This document shows, one piece after another, positions 16,079 through 24,789 of a stretch of DNA of 64,000 nt. Below the pieces are notes generated by a model that saw only the letters and a program-made list of their open reading frames with translations, did not search any database and was not told where the DNA came from. Origin of the DNA: Hymenobacter siberiensis (GTDB lineage Bacteria; Bacteroidota; Bacteroidia; Cytophagales; Hymenobacteraceae). The first letter of the stretch is position 1. Each line of letters starts with the position of its first letter. The stretch spans positions 3,720,001 through 3,784,000 of the forward strand of contig NZ_JAHLZZ010000001.1 in NCBI RefSeq assembly GCF_018967845.1. The letters are read 5' to 3'. Made by a program: the position numbers and the translations under genes.

Positions 16079-16715
16079 TCGCAGCTGTTTTACGCGGCCG
16101 GTCCAGCAGGCCGAACAAAAACGTGAGCGCCACCACCAGCCAGATGGAGAACCACACGTCGCTCAGGTAGTGCGCGCCCAGCACCAGCCGGCCCAGCGCA
16201 ATGAGGCCCGGCAGTACCAGCAGCGGCCCCCGATACTTCGGAAAAGCCACCGCCAGCGGCCAAAACAGGCTGAAATAAGTAGCAGTGTGCGTAGAAGGGA
16301 ACGAGTCATTGTGCGGGCCGGTGGCCCACAGACCCGTGCCCGCGTAGCCCGTGCCAAACAGCACTTCGGGCCGCAGGCGGTGCACTGTGCCCTTCAGCAC
16401 GTTGGCCAGCACCATGCTGAACTCGTGGGTGAGCAACAGGATGAGAAAGATAGTGGCCCCGCGTCTTTTCAGCCCATAGCGGCCCACTGCGAAGGCCAGC
16501 CCCAGCGCCAGGAAGATGATGGGCAGGCCCACAACGTGCATCATCAGCGCATCGTGGATTTTATCGGCGGTGGCCGTGAGGGTGGCGAAAAACGGGGCCG
16601 CGCCGCCGAAATGCCCGTGAATGAACCGGGCCAGCGGCTGGTCGCCGAACACTATCAGCAGGGCGCAGGCGGGTAGCGTGAGAGCCGTGAAAGCGAGGAA
16701 CTGGCGGAAGGTCAT
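16074..16715 (-). CDS. PAP2-family phosphatase, membrane protein
   Basis: The 213-residue protein has about six membrane helices and the three phosphatase motifs: KGTVHRLRP (KxxxxxxRP), PSTHT (PSGH-like) and GRLVLGAHYLSDV (SRxxxxxHxxxD-like). This is the lipid phosphate phosphatase/undecaprenyl-pyrophosphatase-like fold. Substrate is unknown. The last residues (TAAM) are coded by the right arm of the palindrome at 15982-16078. It stands between the GDPD gene and the aspartate kinase gene, all on the minus strand, but palindromes separate them. Confidence 0.9.
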   Translation of the reverse strand: MTFRQFLAFTALTLPACALLIVFGDQPLARFIHGHFGGAAPFFATLTATADKIHDALMMHVVGLPIIFLALGLAFAVGRYGLKRRGATIFLILLLTHEFSMVLANVLKGTVHRLRPEVLFGTGYAGTGLWATGPHNDSFPSTHTATYFSLFWPLAVAFPKYRGPLLVLPGLIALGRLVLGAHYLSDVWFSIWLVVALTFLFGLLDRPRKTAAM

Positions 16716-16720
16716 AAGTC

Positions 16721-16811
16721 GTAGCGCGGACTTTTAGTCCGCGAATCCAAACGGGCGTGGCAGGAACAATTTTTCACGGCTTGTTACTCGCGGACTAAAA
16801 GTCCGCGCTAC
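16721..16811. repeat. 24-bp inverted repeat, GTAGCGCGGACT family
   Basis: Perfect arms lie at 16721-16744 and 16788-16811, and each contains the smaller dyad GCGGACTTTTAGTCCGC. A single short copy of the same dyad occurs at 36687-36714. Confidence 0.88.
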
Positions 16812-16813
16812 TG

Positions 16814-18190
16814 CTACCCCAGCGCCTGATTCAGGGCGATGATGGCCGTTTTGTAATCCTCGCGGCCCACGATGAACTGGATATTCACCTTGCGCAGGGC
16901 GAAGCCGGCGCTGCGGATGTTGATGCCCGCATCGGCCAGGGCGCCGGCGGCGCGGGCCAGCAGGCCGGGCTCGTCGATGTTGGAGCCGATGAGGCAGACC
17001 AGGGCGGCCGGCTGCACGGTCACGTTCTCGTATTTGGCTTCCAGCGCAGCTACCAGCTGCGGCTTGAGGTCTTTTTCCCAGATAAGCAGCGAAATGCTAT
17101 TGGCACTGGTGGCCTTGAAGATGTAGCTCACCCCGAGGTTGAAAAACACCTGCATCAGGTGCAGGTCGAAGCCGGCCGCGCCCACCATCAGCGGGTCGTG
17201 AATGTCGATTATGACGACTTTCTCGGTGCCCGTGATGACTTCGATGCGCTTGGTGGGCGAGATGTAGTCGCGGGTGATGAGCGTGCCGGGATGCTCGGGC
17301 TCGAAGGTATTTTTGATGCGCAGGTCGATGGCGTTTATCTCCAGCGGCTTCGAGGCTTTGGGGTGAATAGCCTCCATGCCCACGTCGGCGAGCTGGTCGG
17401 CCACGTCGTAGTTGGTGAAGCCGATGGGGTGGCACTGGTCCACGCCCACCAGGTTAGGGTCGGCGGAGCTCAGGTGGTATTCCTTGTGAATAATGGCCTC
17501 CTGGGGCCGCACGGCCACGGCAATCTTGCTGAAGGTGACTTCCGAATAACCCCGGTCAAACTCGCGCATAATGCCCTCGGTACCCTTGGTGTAGCCGGTG
17601 GCAATGCTGATGGTGCGCGGAAAATCAATGTCCGTAAACGCCTGCCGGATGCGCTCGTCAATGGTCAGCGGCTGGGCGTCGTCGAAGCCGCTGAGGTCGA
17701 CCAGGGTGGCGTGCACGCCCCGGTTTTGCAGGATATTCACGGAGTTGAAAGCCGAGTGGGCCTCCCCTATCGAGGCTAGGATTTCACGCGCGGCCTGCAG
17801 GATATTCACGCTGTTGACGTAGCCGGAGGCCAGCACGTTCACCAGGCTTTCGAGGTAGGTCTGGGCCTGGTCGATGCGCTGCTGGATGAAGACATCGGCC
17901 ACGGCCAAATCGAGACCCAGCGGCTCGTACTGCTGGTTCAGCTCTTTGAGTTGGGCAGCCACGTCCTGCAGCGGCCGGCTAAACTCCTGGCCCTGGGTGA
18001 TGTGGTGATACACGCCGGGAGCGCCGGTTTTCTTGTTTTCGAGCAGCCAGTTGGTGACGTTGGCGTAGGCTGACACCACGAAAATGCGGTTGTACAGCTT
18101 CGCGCCCTCGCGGCCGTGGAAGATGATGTTGTCGAGGACGTCGGCGAAGGCGGTCATCGAGGTGCCGCCGATTTTTTCTACTGTGAGCAC
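16814..18190 (-). CDS. Aspartate kinase
   Basis: The 458-residue protein has the aspartokinase start VEKIGGTSMTAF (usual KFGGTS), a central kinase domain with DYD-like and SE-rich motifs (FDRGYSEVTFSKIA) and a C-terminal ACT-type regulatory region (about residues 380-458; ALVCLIGSNIDEPGLLARAA, INIRSAGFALRKVNIQFIV). It makes aspartyl phosphate, the first step of Lys, Met, Thr and diaminopimelate synthesis. The start is GTG 18190; I see no ATG in frame close upstream. It is monofunctional (no homoserine dehydrogenase domain). The ACT domains imply feedback control, which follows from the family and is not visible in sequence. Confidence 0.92.
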   Translation of the reverse strand: MLTVEKIGGTSMTAFADVLDNIIFHGREGAKLYNRIFVVSAYANVTNWLLENKKTGAPGVYHHITQGQEFSRPLQDVAAQLKELNQQYEPLGLDLAVADVFIQQRIDQAQTYLESLVNVLASGYVNSVNILQAAREILASIGEAHSAFNSVNILQNRGVHATLVDLSGFDDAQPLTIDERIRQAFTDIDFPRTISIATGYTKGTEGIMREFDRGYSEVTFSKIAVAVRPQEAIIHKEYHLSSADPNLVGVDQCHPIGFTNYDVADQLADVGMEAIHPKASKPLEINAIDLRIKNTFEPEHPGTLITRDYISPTKRIEVITGTEKVVIIDIHDPLMVGAAGFDLHLMQVFFNLGVSYIFKATSANSISLLIWEKDLKPQLVAALEAKYENVTVQPAALVCLIGSNIDEPGLLARAAGALADAGINIRSAGFALRKVNIQFIVGREDYKTAIIALNQALG

Positions 18191-18203
18191 GGGTGTGTTG
18201 CAT

Positions 18204-18308
18204 GTAGAGACGCATACTTGCGTCTCGTCGTTGCTGATGTTGTTAAGTCTGTGGGTTGTCGGCGCAGTTCCGCTCGTTCAACGACGAGACGCAAATATGC
18301 GTCTCTAC
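18204..18308. repeat. 30-bp inverted repeat, GTAG(C/A)GACGCAT family
   Basis: Arms 18204-18233 and 18279-18308 differ at one base (core GACGCATACTTGCGTCTC). It is the second copy of the family at 15982-16078. Confidence 0.88.
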
Positions 18309-18312
18309 TGCG

Positions 18313-20937
18313 CTACTTCCCGTACGAAATCATGTTCGTAATCAGCCGGTACGCCCCCGGCACGCCCGCCGGTAGCTCCCGGAACAGCGACAGGCCCGTG
18401 TAGATGTAGTGGCCCTTGCCGTAATCCGTGACCAGAATGGCGCTTTCCTTGGCCGCCTCGCCGGGGTCGCTGCTCGAAATGACGGTCTGGTATTTCGGGT
18501 CCCACTTCGAGGGGTAGTACAGGCCCTGCTCCTGCACCCAGCCTTTGAAATCCTGCTCGGTAATTTTGTTGGGCGCGGCCAGCAGCGGGTGCTTCGTCAG
18601 GGTCACGGGGGCGTCTTCCACGGTTACCCGGTCGCGGGAAAGCGTCATGGGATAGGGGCCGATTTCGGGCAGCACCGTGCCCCGGTCCACCACGTACTGC
18701 ACCACCACGTTGCCGCCGGCCTCGATGTATTTCAGGATTTCGGGCTGCTTGGTTTTCAGGGCCTCGACGGTGTTGTAGGCGCGGATGCCGACCACCAGCG
18801 CATCGAACTCCTTGAGGCGAGCGGCGCTGATTTCCTCGGGCTTGAGCAGGGTGACGGTGTAGCCGATTTGGCGCAGGGCGTCGGGCACTTCGTCGCCGGC
18901 ACCCATGAGGTAGGCCACGTTCTGGCCGCGCCGCTTCAGGTCGAGCTTCACCAGCGGGGCCACGGCCTCGGGGAAGAGGAACTGCGTGGGGATGTGCGGG
19001 TATTCAATTTTCTGGATGCCGCGGGTGTAGGCCTGCCCGGCCACGGTGGCGGTGGCGCGCAGCTCGGCGCGGCCGGGCGCGGCCCCGGCCAGGGGCTGCA
19101 CCTGGAAGTTCACGGTCAGCTCCTCGTCTTTGGCGGCGAGGGCGAAGTCGGCGGTGGCGGGCTCGCACTTCCAGCCGGCGGGCAGGGCCAGGGCCAGGCT
19201 GCCGCTCACCCCGACGCGCCCGGCCCGCAGCGTGACGGGCACGGTCTTGGGCTGGGCATCGGCGAAGATGTAGGAACGGGCGGGCGGCAGGTTCACCAGC
19301 ACGGGCGGCACCACGGCCAGCGGCTGGTAGAGTTCGCCCAGCACGGGGTCGGTGTGCTTGTATTGCACGGGGATGGTGAATGTTAATTTCTCAGTCCCCA
19401 TTTGCACATCGAAATACACCTCGCATGGCGGCGCATTTTGTGCTTCGCCAACTGACAATTGTTCCTGAACAGAATACATCCCAATCGTGCCGGATTTACG
19501 AAGCCAATATGGTTGTGTTATCTGTTCTTTGCTAAAATCGGTAATAGCAAAATTCCCAACTACCTTTTTATTCTGTGATAAAACAGTTTTCTGAAATGCC
19601 GCTCCATTTACTTGTAATGTGTTTGGTTGGATAGCTTGGAAAATTGGAAGTCGGGTTTCGTTTTGATGATTTGCTGCTATCGATAGCAATGTTATAGGCG
19701 CAGACGACCGATTTACAACTTCAAAATCAACCTTAATAGGAACGTTGTTGCCTTCAGAAGTAGCGACAGAATTAGTGGCTGCGGTTGCTTCAATAGCAAG
19801 TCCTGATGCTGCTTGCAGCAGTTGATTCGTTTCCGCAATTTTCTCTTTTAGCCAAAAGACATTCCTGGGATTATTATCTAAATGGGTGTACATCGTTTGG
19901 TCTGACGAGTTTTTATCAGACTTATTTGATAAGGCCATTAGTTGCTCCCGCACCTTCAGCAGCCCCGCCACGCTGGCGCTGGGGTTGCTCGCGTCGTACT
20001 TGCGAATCACCTCCTCGATGAGCTTGCCCACGGCCGCGCCGCCGGGCACCCGGTTCCAGGTCTGGTCCACGCCTTCGAACAGGTCTTTGGTGGCTTTGTC
20101 GCCTTTCACGGGCTGGAAATACTCCAGCGCCTCGCCCCGCTGGGCGGCCGAGCCGAAGCCCTGGCTGCGGTGGTTGGAGCGGCTGCGGGCCGCGATTTCG
20201 CCGTAGCTCTGGCCCAGCAGGGGGTTGTAGCCGCCGGCATCGAGCCGGAGGTAGCCGTCCATGTTTTCGCCGGGCTTCACGAAGAAGCTGCCGGTGTTCC
20301 AAAGCAGGCGCTTGGGCTGCCAGGCTTGCACGTACTGGAGCTGTTCGGGGAAGCGCTTGGGGTCGCCGGCGGCGTCGAAGGCTTCGGCAGCGAGGATGGC
20401 GCTGGCCTGGTGGTGGCCGTGGCCGGCGCGGGCATCGGGCGGAAAGCGGGTGATGAGCACATCGGGCCGGCGCTGGCGGATGACCCACACCATGTCGGCG
20501 AGCACCTGCTCCTTGTCCCAGATGCGAAAGGTTTCGTCGGAGGTTTTGGAGAAGCCGAAGTCGTTGGCGCGGGTGAAGAACTGCCGGCCGCCGTCGAGCC
20601 GCCGGGCCGCCAGCAGCTCCTGCGTGCGAATCACGCCCAGGCCCTCGCGCAGCTCGGGGCCGATGAGGTTCTGGCCGCCGTCGCCGCGGGTGGCGCTCAG
20701 GTAGCTGGTTTCGAGCAGGCGCTCGTTGGCCATGTAGGCGATGAGGCGGGTGTTTTCGTCGTCGGGGTGGGCGGCGATGTACATCACCGAACCGAGGACG
20801 TTGAGCTTCTTGAGACCCAGCAGGATTTCGGAGGAAGTGTAGGACTTCGGCGTTTGGGCCTTCGTCTCAATGAAGAATGAGGAATGAAGAGTGAGGAATG
20901 CCGTGAGGACGGCAATGGGGCGGAGGAGTCGGAACAT
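18313..20937 (-). CDS. Large secreted PIG-L/LmbE-family deacetylase-like protein
   Basis: The 874-residue product has an N-terminal signal, then the PIG-L domain (residues about 45-260) with the zinc motif AHPDDENTRLIAYMA and the RAGHGHHQASAI block. A middle beta-rich part follows, and from about residue 650 a class-I glutamine amidotransferase-like domain (DALVVGIRAYN, GGNVVVQYVVD). PIG-L enzymes hydrolyse N-acetyl groups from sugars. The middle segment (about residues 330-520, DNA 19376-19945) is distinctly more AT-rich than both sides while remaining in frame. The frame is intact, so a chimera or recombinant patch is possible. Confidence 0.9.
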   Translation of the reverse strand: MFRLLRPIAVLTAFLTLHSSFFIETKAQTPKSYTSSEILLGLKKLNVLGSVMYIAAHPDDENTRLIAYMANERLLETSYLSATRGDGGQNLIGPELREGLGVIRTQELLAARRLDGGRQFFTRANDFGFSKTSDETFRIWDKEQVLADMVWVIRQRRPDVLITRFPPDARAGHGHHQASAILAAEAFDAAGDPKRFPEQLQYVQAWQPKRLLWNTGSFFVKPGENMDGYLRLDAGGYNPLLGQSYGEIAARSRSNHRSQGFGSAAQRGEALEYFQPVKGDKATKDLFEGVDQTWNRVPGGAAVGKLIEEVIRKYDASNPSASVAGLLKVREQLMALSNKSDKNSSDQTMYTHLDNNPRNVFWLKEKIAETNQLLQAASGLAIEATAATNSVATSEGNNVPIKVDFEVVNRSSAPITLLSIAANHQNETRLPIFQAIQPNTLQVNGAAFQKTVLSQNKKVVGNFAITDFSKEQITQPYWLRKSGTIGMYSVQEQLSVGEAQNAPPCEVYFDVQMGTEKLTFTIPVQYKHTDPVLGELYQPLAVVPPVLVNLPPARSYIFADAQPKTVPVTLRAGRVGVSGSLALALPAGWKCEPATADFALAAKDEELTVNFQVQPLAGAAPGRAELRATATVAGQAYTRGIQKIEYPHIPTQFLFPEAVAPLVKLDLKRRGQNVAYLMGAGDEVPDALRQIGYTVTLLKPEEISAARLKEFDALVVGIRAYNTVEALKTKQPEILKYIEAGGNVVVQYVVDRGTVLPEIGPYPMTLSRDRVTVEDAPVTLTKHPLLAAPNKITEQDFKGWVQEQGLYYPSKWDPKYQTVISSSDPGEAAKESAILVTDYGKGHYIYTGLSLFRELPAGVPGAYRLITNMISYGK

Positions 20938-20987
20938 GCGCGGGAAACCGGGGTTGAGGGCGTGAAGTTACCAGCCGCCGGCCCTCC

Positions 20988-21130
20988 CGTTGCTGGCGCA
21001 CGTCTGCGACACGTGCTGACTGGCGGTGAGCCTGTGGCTCGGGCAATGAAGACGCTGCCATACGTAACCCCTTACCCGAGCCAGAGGCTCGGGGCCGGTC
21101 GGCACGTGTCGCAGACGCGCGCCAGCAACG
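20988..21130. repeat. 33-bp inverted repeat with nested GAGCC/GGCTC hairpins
   Basis: Arms 20988-21020 and 21098-21130 differ at two bases (core CTGCGACACGTGC). The loop contains an additional dyad (AGCCTGTGGCTCGGG and CCCGAGCCAGAGGCTCGGG). It stands in the divergent gap between the PIG-L gene and the winged-helix gene, directly before the 21-bp array. Confidence 0.85.
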
Positions 21131-21161
21131 GGGCGCACGGTCGCGCAACAGTACGGGAGCA

Positions 21162-21405
21162 GTTATTTAGCCAGGTGTTGTGGTTAGTTAGCCAAACATT
21201 GTAGTTAATTAGCCAGACATTTTGGCTAGTTAACCAGATATTGCGGCTAGTTAGCCAGGCATTGCAATTAATCAGCTTGGTTTAGTAGTTATTCAGCCAG
21301 ATTCTGCGATTAATTAGCCAGGTATTTTAACTAATTAGCCGGTTTATGTAGTTAATTAGCCAGGTGTTGCAATTACTTAGCCTGAAATTGAATTAAATTA
21401 GCCCG
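21162..21405. repeat. Array of about 11.6 degenerate 21-bp direct repeats
   Basis: Eleven full units start at 21162, 21183, 21204, 21225, 21246, 21267, 21288, 21309, 21330, 21351 and 21372, plus a partial unit at 21393-21405, with no spacers. The consensus is about GTTAATTAGCCAGG-ATTGTA. The core TTAGCCAG is the best kept part. The repeat is AT-rich in a GC-rich region and runs up to the winged-helix gene (start 21432). The exact 21-bp period equals two helical turns, so the cores lie on one face of the DNA. No unique spacers exist, so this is not CRISPR. Confidence 0.9.
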
Positions 21406-21431
21406 TGGATTTACATTTCCATCAATACGCT

Positions 21432-21830
21432 ATGCCCGAAACCCTACCCGCCGCCTTTGCCCGCCGCGTAGCCGAGCGCGACAACCCGCCGCCACCGCCC
21501 CCACTCAGCCAGGAGCCCGCCGCCGTGCAGGCCCGCCTCGAAAACTGGCTGCTGAAGACCTATAAAGTGCGCGACAAGCGCGGCCGTCTGCGCCAAAGCC
21601 TGATGCTGCTGGCCCTGATGCAGCACCCCGAGCGCACCACCGCCGAGCTGGCCGAAGCATCCGGACTGCCCGCCCGGGCCGCCGCCCGCGTGGCCGTGCG
21701 CCTCGGCGAATTTGACCTGCTCACCTGGGAATACCGCAGCCTCTGGCGCTACTGGCACCTCACCCGCGCCGCCGAAGATGCCCTGTTGCTGGTGGTGGTG
21801 GGGCTGCCCACGCCCGCGCCGGTCGCCTAG
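21432..21830 (+). CDS. Small winged-helix (MarR/ArsR-like) DNA-binding protein
   Basis: The 132-residue protein has a Pro-rich linker (NPPPPPPLSQE) and then a winged-helix-like domain from about residue 35: NWLLKTYKVRDKRGRLRQS, helix LMLLALMQHPERTTAELAEASG, recognition helix ARAAARVAVRLGEFDLLTWE and wing YRSLWRYWHLT. No ligand domain is seen. A GTG at 21405 would add nine residues but lies at the end of the 21-bp array; I prefer ATG 21432. The repeat array is immediately upstream, which suggests this protein may bind it, a hypothesis only. The family is not recognised beyond the fold. Confidence 0.75.
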   Translation: MPETLPAAFARRVAERDNPPPPPPLSQEPAAVQARLENWLLKTYKVRDKRGRLRQSLMLLALMQHPERTTAELAEASGLPARAAARVAVRLGEFDLLTWEYRSLWRYWHLTRAAEDALLLVVVGLPTPAPVA

Positions 21831-21942
21831 CGGCGCAACATCGGGCCGGGCGGGTGCGTCTTTGGCGCGGCTGAACTTCATTTGTGTGAAAATCGGTTTA
21901 TCACCCACACCGGCTGCCCACTTGCGGCCACTTCCTTTGTTT

Positions 21943-23598
21943 ATGACGATTCTTCCCTTCCGCCGCTGGTCGCTTTCGCTGGCCTTATTGGCGCTGCCCG
22001 CCTTGGTCCAGGCCCAGGCGGTGAATGCACCCTCCCCCACTCCCGCCACCCCCACCGGCGATATGAGCGCCGCCCAGTGGTACCTCAAAGACCCGCAGCT
22101 CGACAACGTGCCCGGCGTGGGGGCCACCCGCGCCTACGCCGAAATTCTGAAAAACCTGATTCCAACGCCCGTTATCGTGGCCGTCATTGACTCCGGGATT
22201 GACACGGCCCACGTCGACCTCAAGCCCGTGCTGTGGGTGAACCGGGGTGAAATTCCCGGCAACGGCATCGACGACGATAAGAACGGCTACATCGACGACG
22301 TGCACGGCTGGAACTTCCTCGGCGGGGCCGACGGCCGCAACGTGAACGCCGAAACCCTGGAGATGACGCGCATCGTGGCCGCCGGCCGCAAGCGCTTTAA
22401 AACTATCACGGCCAAAACCGTGAAGCCCGCCGATAAGGCTGACTACGCGCTGTATAAGAAAGCCGAGAAAGCGTATTCGGCCCGCCTCAAGGAGGAAACC
22501 GAGCGCAGCAAGCAGGTCGAAGAAATGTCGGGGCCTCTCACCATGATGGTGACAAACATGAAGCAGGCGCTGGGCACCGACAAGCTCGACACCACCGCCC
22601 TCAAAAATGCCAACACCAGCGACCCCAACCTGAAACGCGCCGTGGCCGGCATGCTCGACATGATGCGCCAGACCGGGGCCGCCGATGCCGATGCCCTGCT
22701 CAAGGAACTGAACGAGGGCATGAAGCAGGAGCGCAGCATGCTGGACAATTCGCTGAACCTGAGCTTTAATCCCCGGGCCGACATCATCAAGGACGACCCC
22801 GAGGACGTGAGTCAGCGCTTCTACGGCAACAACGACCTCCACGGCCCCGACCCCATGCACGGTACCCACGTTTCGGGCATTATCGCGGCGGTGCGGACCA
22901 ACAACCTCGGCATCATGGGCCTCGCCCCCGACCCGGTGCGCATCATGATGGTGCGGGCCGTGCCCGACGGCGACGAGCGCGACAAGGACATTGCCAACGC
23001 CATCCGCTACGCCGTAGACAACGGCGCGCAGATTATCAACATGAGCTTCGGCAAGGAATTCTCGCCCCAGCGCCCGGCCGTGGAGGCCGCCTACAAGTAC
23101 GCCGCCCAGAAAGGCGTGCTGCTGGTACACGCCGCCGGCAACGAAAACCACAACCTCGACGTGGCCGACAACTACCCGGCCTCGTTCTACCTGAACAACA
23201 CCACCATCCCGAACCTGCTCACGGTGGGCGCATCCGGCCCGAAGGACAACGTGAACCTGACCGCCGATTTCTCGAACTACAGCAAAAAGGGCGTTGATGT
23301 GTTCGCGCCCGGCGTGGGCATCTACAGCACGCTGCCCGGCAGCACCTACGGCAACGAAAGCGGCACCAGCATGGCCTCGCCCGTCACGGCCGGCGTGGCA
23401 GCAGTCCTGAAATCATACTTCCCCAAGCTCACGGCGGTCGATTTGAAGCGCATCATCATGCAGTCGGCCCAGGTGCACCACACCAAAGTGCAGACGCCCG
23501 GCGGCGAGAAGCAGGTCGATTTCTCGACGCTGTCCGTAACCGGCGGCGTGGTGGATATGTACGAAGCCGTGAAGCTGGCGCAGAAGGCATCACTATAA
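21943..23598 (+). CDS. Secreted S8 (subtilisin-like) serine protease
   Basis: The 551-residue product has a signal peptide (WSLSLALLALPALVQAQA). The catalytic triad is Asp83 (VAVIDSGIDTAH), His309 (MHGTHVSGI) and Ser476 (GTSMASPVTAGVAA), with the oxyanion Asn in HAAGNE. An insertion of about 200 residues, charged and helical, lies between Asp and His and is typical of S8 proteins of Bacteroidota. There is no obvious T9SS sorting tail, so it is probably periplasmic. ATG 21943 starts the signal peptide. Confidence 0.95.
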   Translation: MTILPFRRWSLSLALLALPALVQAQAVNAPSPTPATPTGDMSAAQWYLKDPQLDNVPGVGATRAYAEILKNLIPTPVIVAVIDSGIDTAHVDLKPVLWVNRGEIPGNGIDDDKNGYIDDVHGWNFLGGADGRNVNAETLEMTRIVAAGRKRFKTITAKTVKPADKADYALYKKAEKAYSARLKEETERSKQVEEMSGPLTMMVTNMKQALGTDKLDTTALKNANTSDPNLKRAVAGMLDMMRQTGAADADALLKELNEGMKQERSMLDNSLNLSFNPRADIIKDDPEDVSQRFYGNNDLHGPDPMHGTHVSGIIAAVRTNNLGIMGLAPDPVRIMMVRAVPDGDERDKDIANAIRYAVDNGAQIINMSFGKEFSPQRPAVEAAYKYAAQKGVLLVHAAGNENHNLDVADNYPASFYLNNTTIPNLLTVGASGPKDNVNLTADFSNYSKKGVDVFAPGVGIYSTLPGSTYGNESGTSMASPVTAGVAAVLKSYFPKLTAVDLKRIIMQSAQVHHTKVQTPGGEKQVDFSTLSVTGGVVDMYEAVKLAQKASL

Positions 23599-23600
23599 AG

Positions 23601-23703
23601 GAGTTAAGAGTTAAAGGTTAGGAGTTAAGAGTTGAAAAAGCCCGCCAGGATTCACCGGGCGGGCTTTTTCAACTCTTAACTCCTAACCTTTAACTCTTAA
23701 CTC
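23601..23703. terminator. 46-bp perfect hairpin terminator between convergent genes
   Basis: Arms 23601-23646 and 23658-23703 are perfectly complementary around an 11-base loop. The inner part (AAAAAGCCCGCC and GGCGGGCTTTTT) is a classical bidirectional terminator. The outer part (GAGTTAAGAGTTAAAGG and so on) extends the stem by about 34 bp. Confidence 0.92.
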
Positions 23704-23706
23704 AAA

Positions 23707-24516
23707 TCACCCCACATCCACCCCTTTTTCCTCTTTCTGGAAGCTGCTTAGCACCAGCCGGTCCGTCAGACCGGGCAGCCATTTGTTGAGAAAAACCACC
23801 AGCTTGCCCTGGCCGGTGAGCACCAGCGTGCGCTTGCGCTGCTGCACGGCTTTGAGGATTTCCTGGGCCACGGCTTCGCTGCTCATCATAGCGCCTTCGT
23901 CGCGCGGCGACTCGCCCTGCGAGGAGCCGTCGGCGGCCAGCGCGGTCTGGCGGATATTGGAGGCGGTGAAGCCGGGCGCGGCCGTGAGCACGTTCACGCC
24001 CTGGTCGAGCAATTCGGTGCGCAGGGCTTCGAGGAAGCCGTTCATGGCGAATTTGGAGGCCGAGTAGCCGGTGCGCCCCGGCAGGCCCCGGTAGCCCGCA
24101 ATGCTACTGATGCCCACGATGCTGCCCTTGCTGGCCAGCAAATGCGGCAGGGCAAACTTGGTAGTGAACACGGTGCCGAAGAAGTTGGTCTGCATCAGGC
24201 GCTTGATGACTTCGAGGTCGGCATCCTGAAAGCGGGCGCGCATGCTGATGCCCGCGTTGTTGAGCAGCACGCTGAGGCCGCCGAAGCGGGCCACGGTTTC
24301 GGCCACGGCGCGCTCGGCGGCGGCCTCGTCGCCTACATCGGCCCGGATGGTGAGGTGGGCCACGCCGGCAGCGGCCAGCGCGGCGGCGGTATCGGCGAGT
24401 TTAGCTTCGTCGCGGCCGGTGACGGCCACCTGGTAGCCGGCCCGGCCAAAGGCCAGCGCGCAGGCCCGGCCAATGCCCGAAGTGCCGCCGGTGATAAGAA
24501 CAGTAGGAGTTGCCAT
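23707..24516 (-). CDS. SDR-family oxidoreductase
   Basis: The 269-residue protein has the classical SDR motifs: TVLITGGTSGIGRACALAF at the start, NNAGIS, SSIAGYRG with the catalytic Ser, and YSASKFAM (YxxxK). The C-terminal part ends in a hydrophobic/basic stretch (KRTLVLTGQGKLVVFLNKWL), similar to the DltE/dehydrogenase-reductase DHRS7-like group that attaches to membranes. Arg in VTGRDEAKL suggests NADP(H). Substrate is unknown. It is not close in sequence to the SDR at 11788. Confidence 0.93.
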   Translation of the reverse strand: MATPTVLITGGTSGIGRACALAFGRAGYQVAVTGRDEAKLADTAAALAAAGVAHLTIRADVGDEAAAERAVAETVARFGGLSVLLNNAGISMRARFQDADLEVIKRLMQTNFFGTVFTTKFALPHLLASKGSIVGISSIAGYRGLPGRTGYSASKFAMNGFLEALRTELLDQGVNVLTAAPGFTASNIRQTALAADGSSQGESPRDEGAMMSSEAVAQEILKAVQQRKRTLVLTGQGKLVVFLNKWLPGLTDRLVLSSFQKEEKGVDVG

Positions 24517-24570
24517 AAACTAAAAGGAGTGGCCCGGTCGGACCGGGAGAAGACGGGCAAATAATATTGG

Positions 24571-24578
24571 CAAATTTA
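24571..24578 (-). promoter_or_regulatory. Bacteroidota -7 element (TAAATTTG) for the SDR gene
   Basis: TAAATTTG on the minus strand fits TAnnTTTG, 55 bp before the start of the SDR gene. No TTG lies at the ideal -33 distance. Confidence 0.4.
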
Positions 24579-24789
24579 CGGGTGGCTGGTGCGATTTTTG
24601 CACCGCCCGATTAAACCTGTTTCCCGGGTTCTGGTCAGGTAGTTGCCGGGCGGGCGGTGGTGGGCAGTAGGCGAACCGGTGGGTTGAGTGGGCGACTCAT
24701 AGCGGGCAGCGGCCGATTGTGGGCAGGCCATCCCCGCTTTCTGCTTACATTTATCCGTTGAATTCAATTGCTTTATTTCAAAGTACCGC

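Noticed and set aside
21162-21405. CRISPR array
   Set aside because: Units are contiguous without unique spacers, the 21-bp unit is degenerate, and no cas gene is present.
21162-21405. Replication origin with DnaA boxes
   Set aside because: No TTATNCACA-like boxes and no dnaA or rep gene; an iteron-like role remains possible but unproven.
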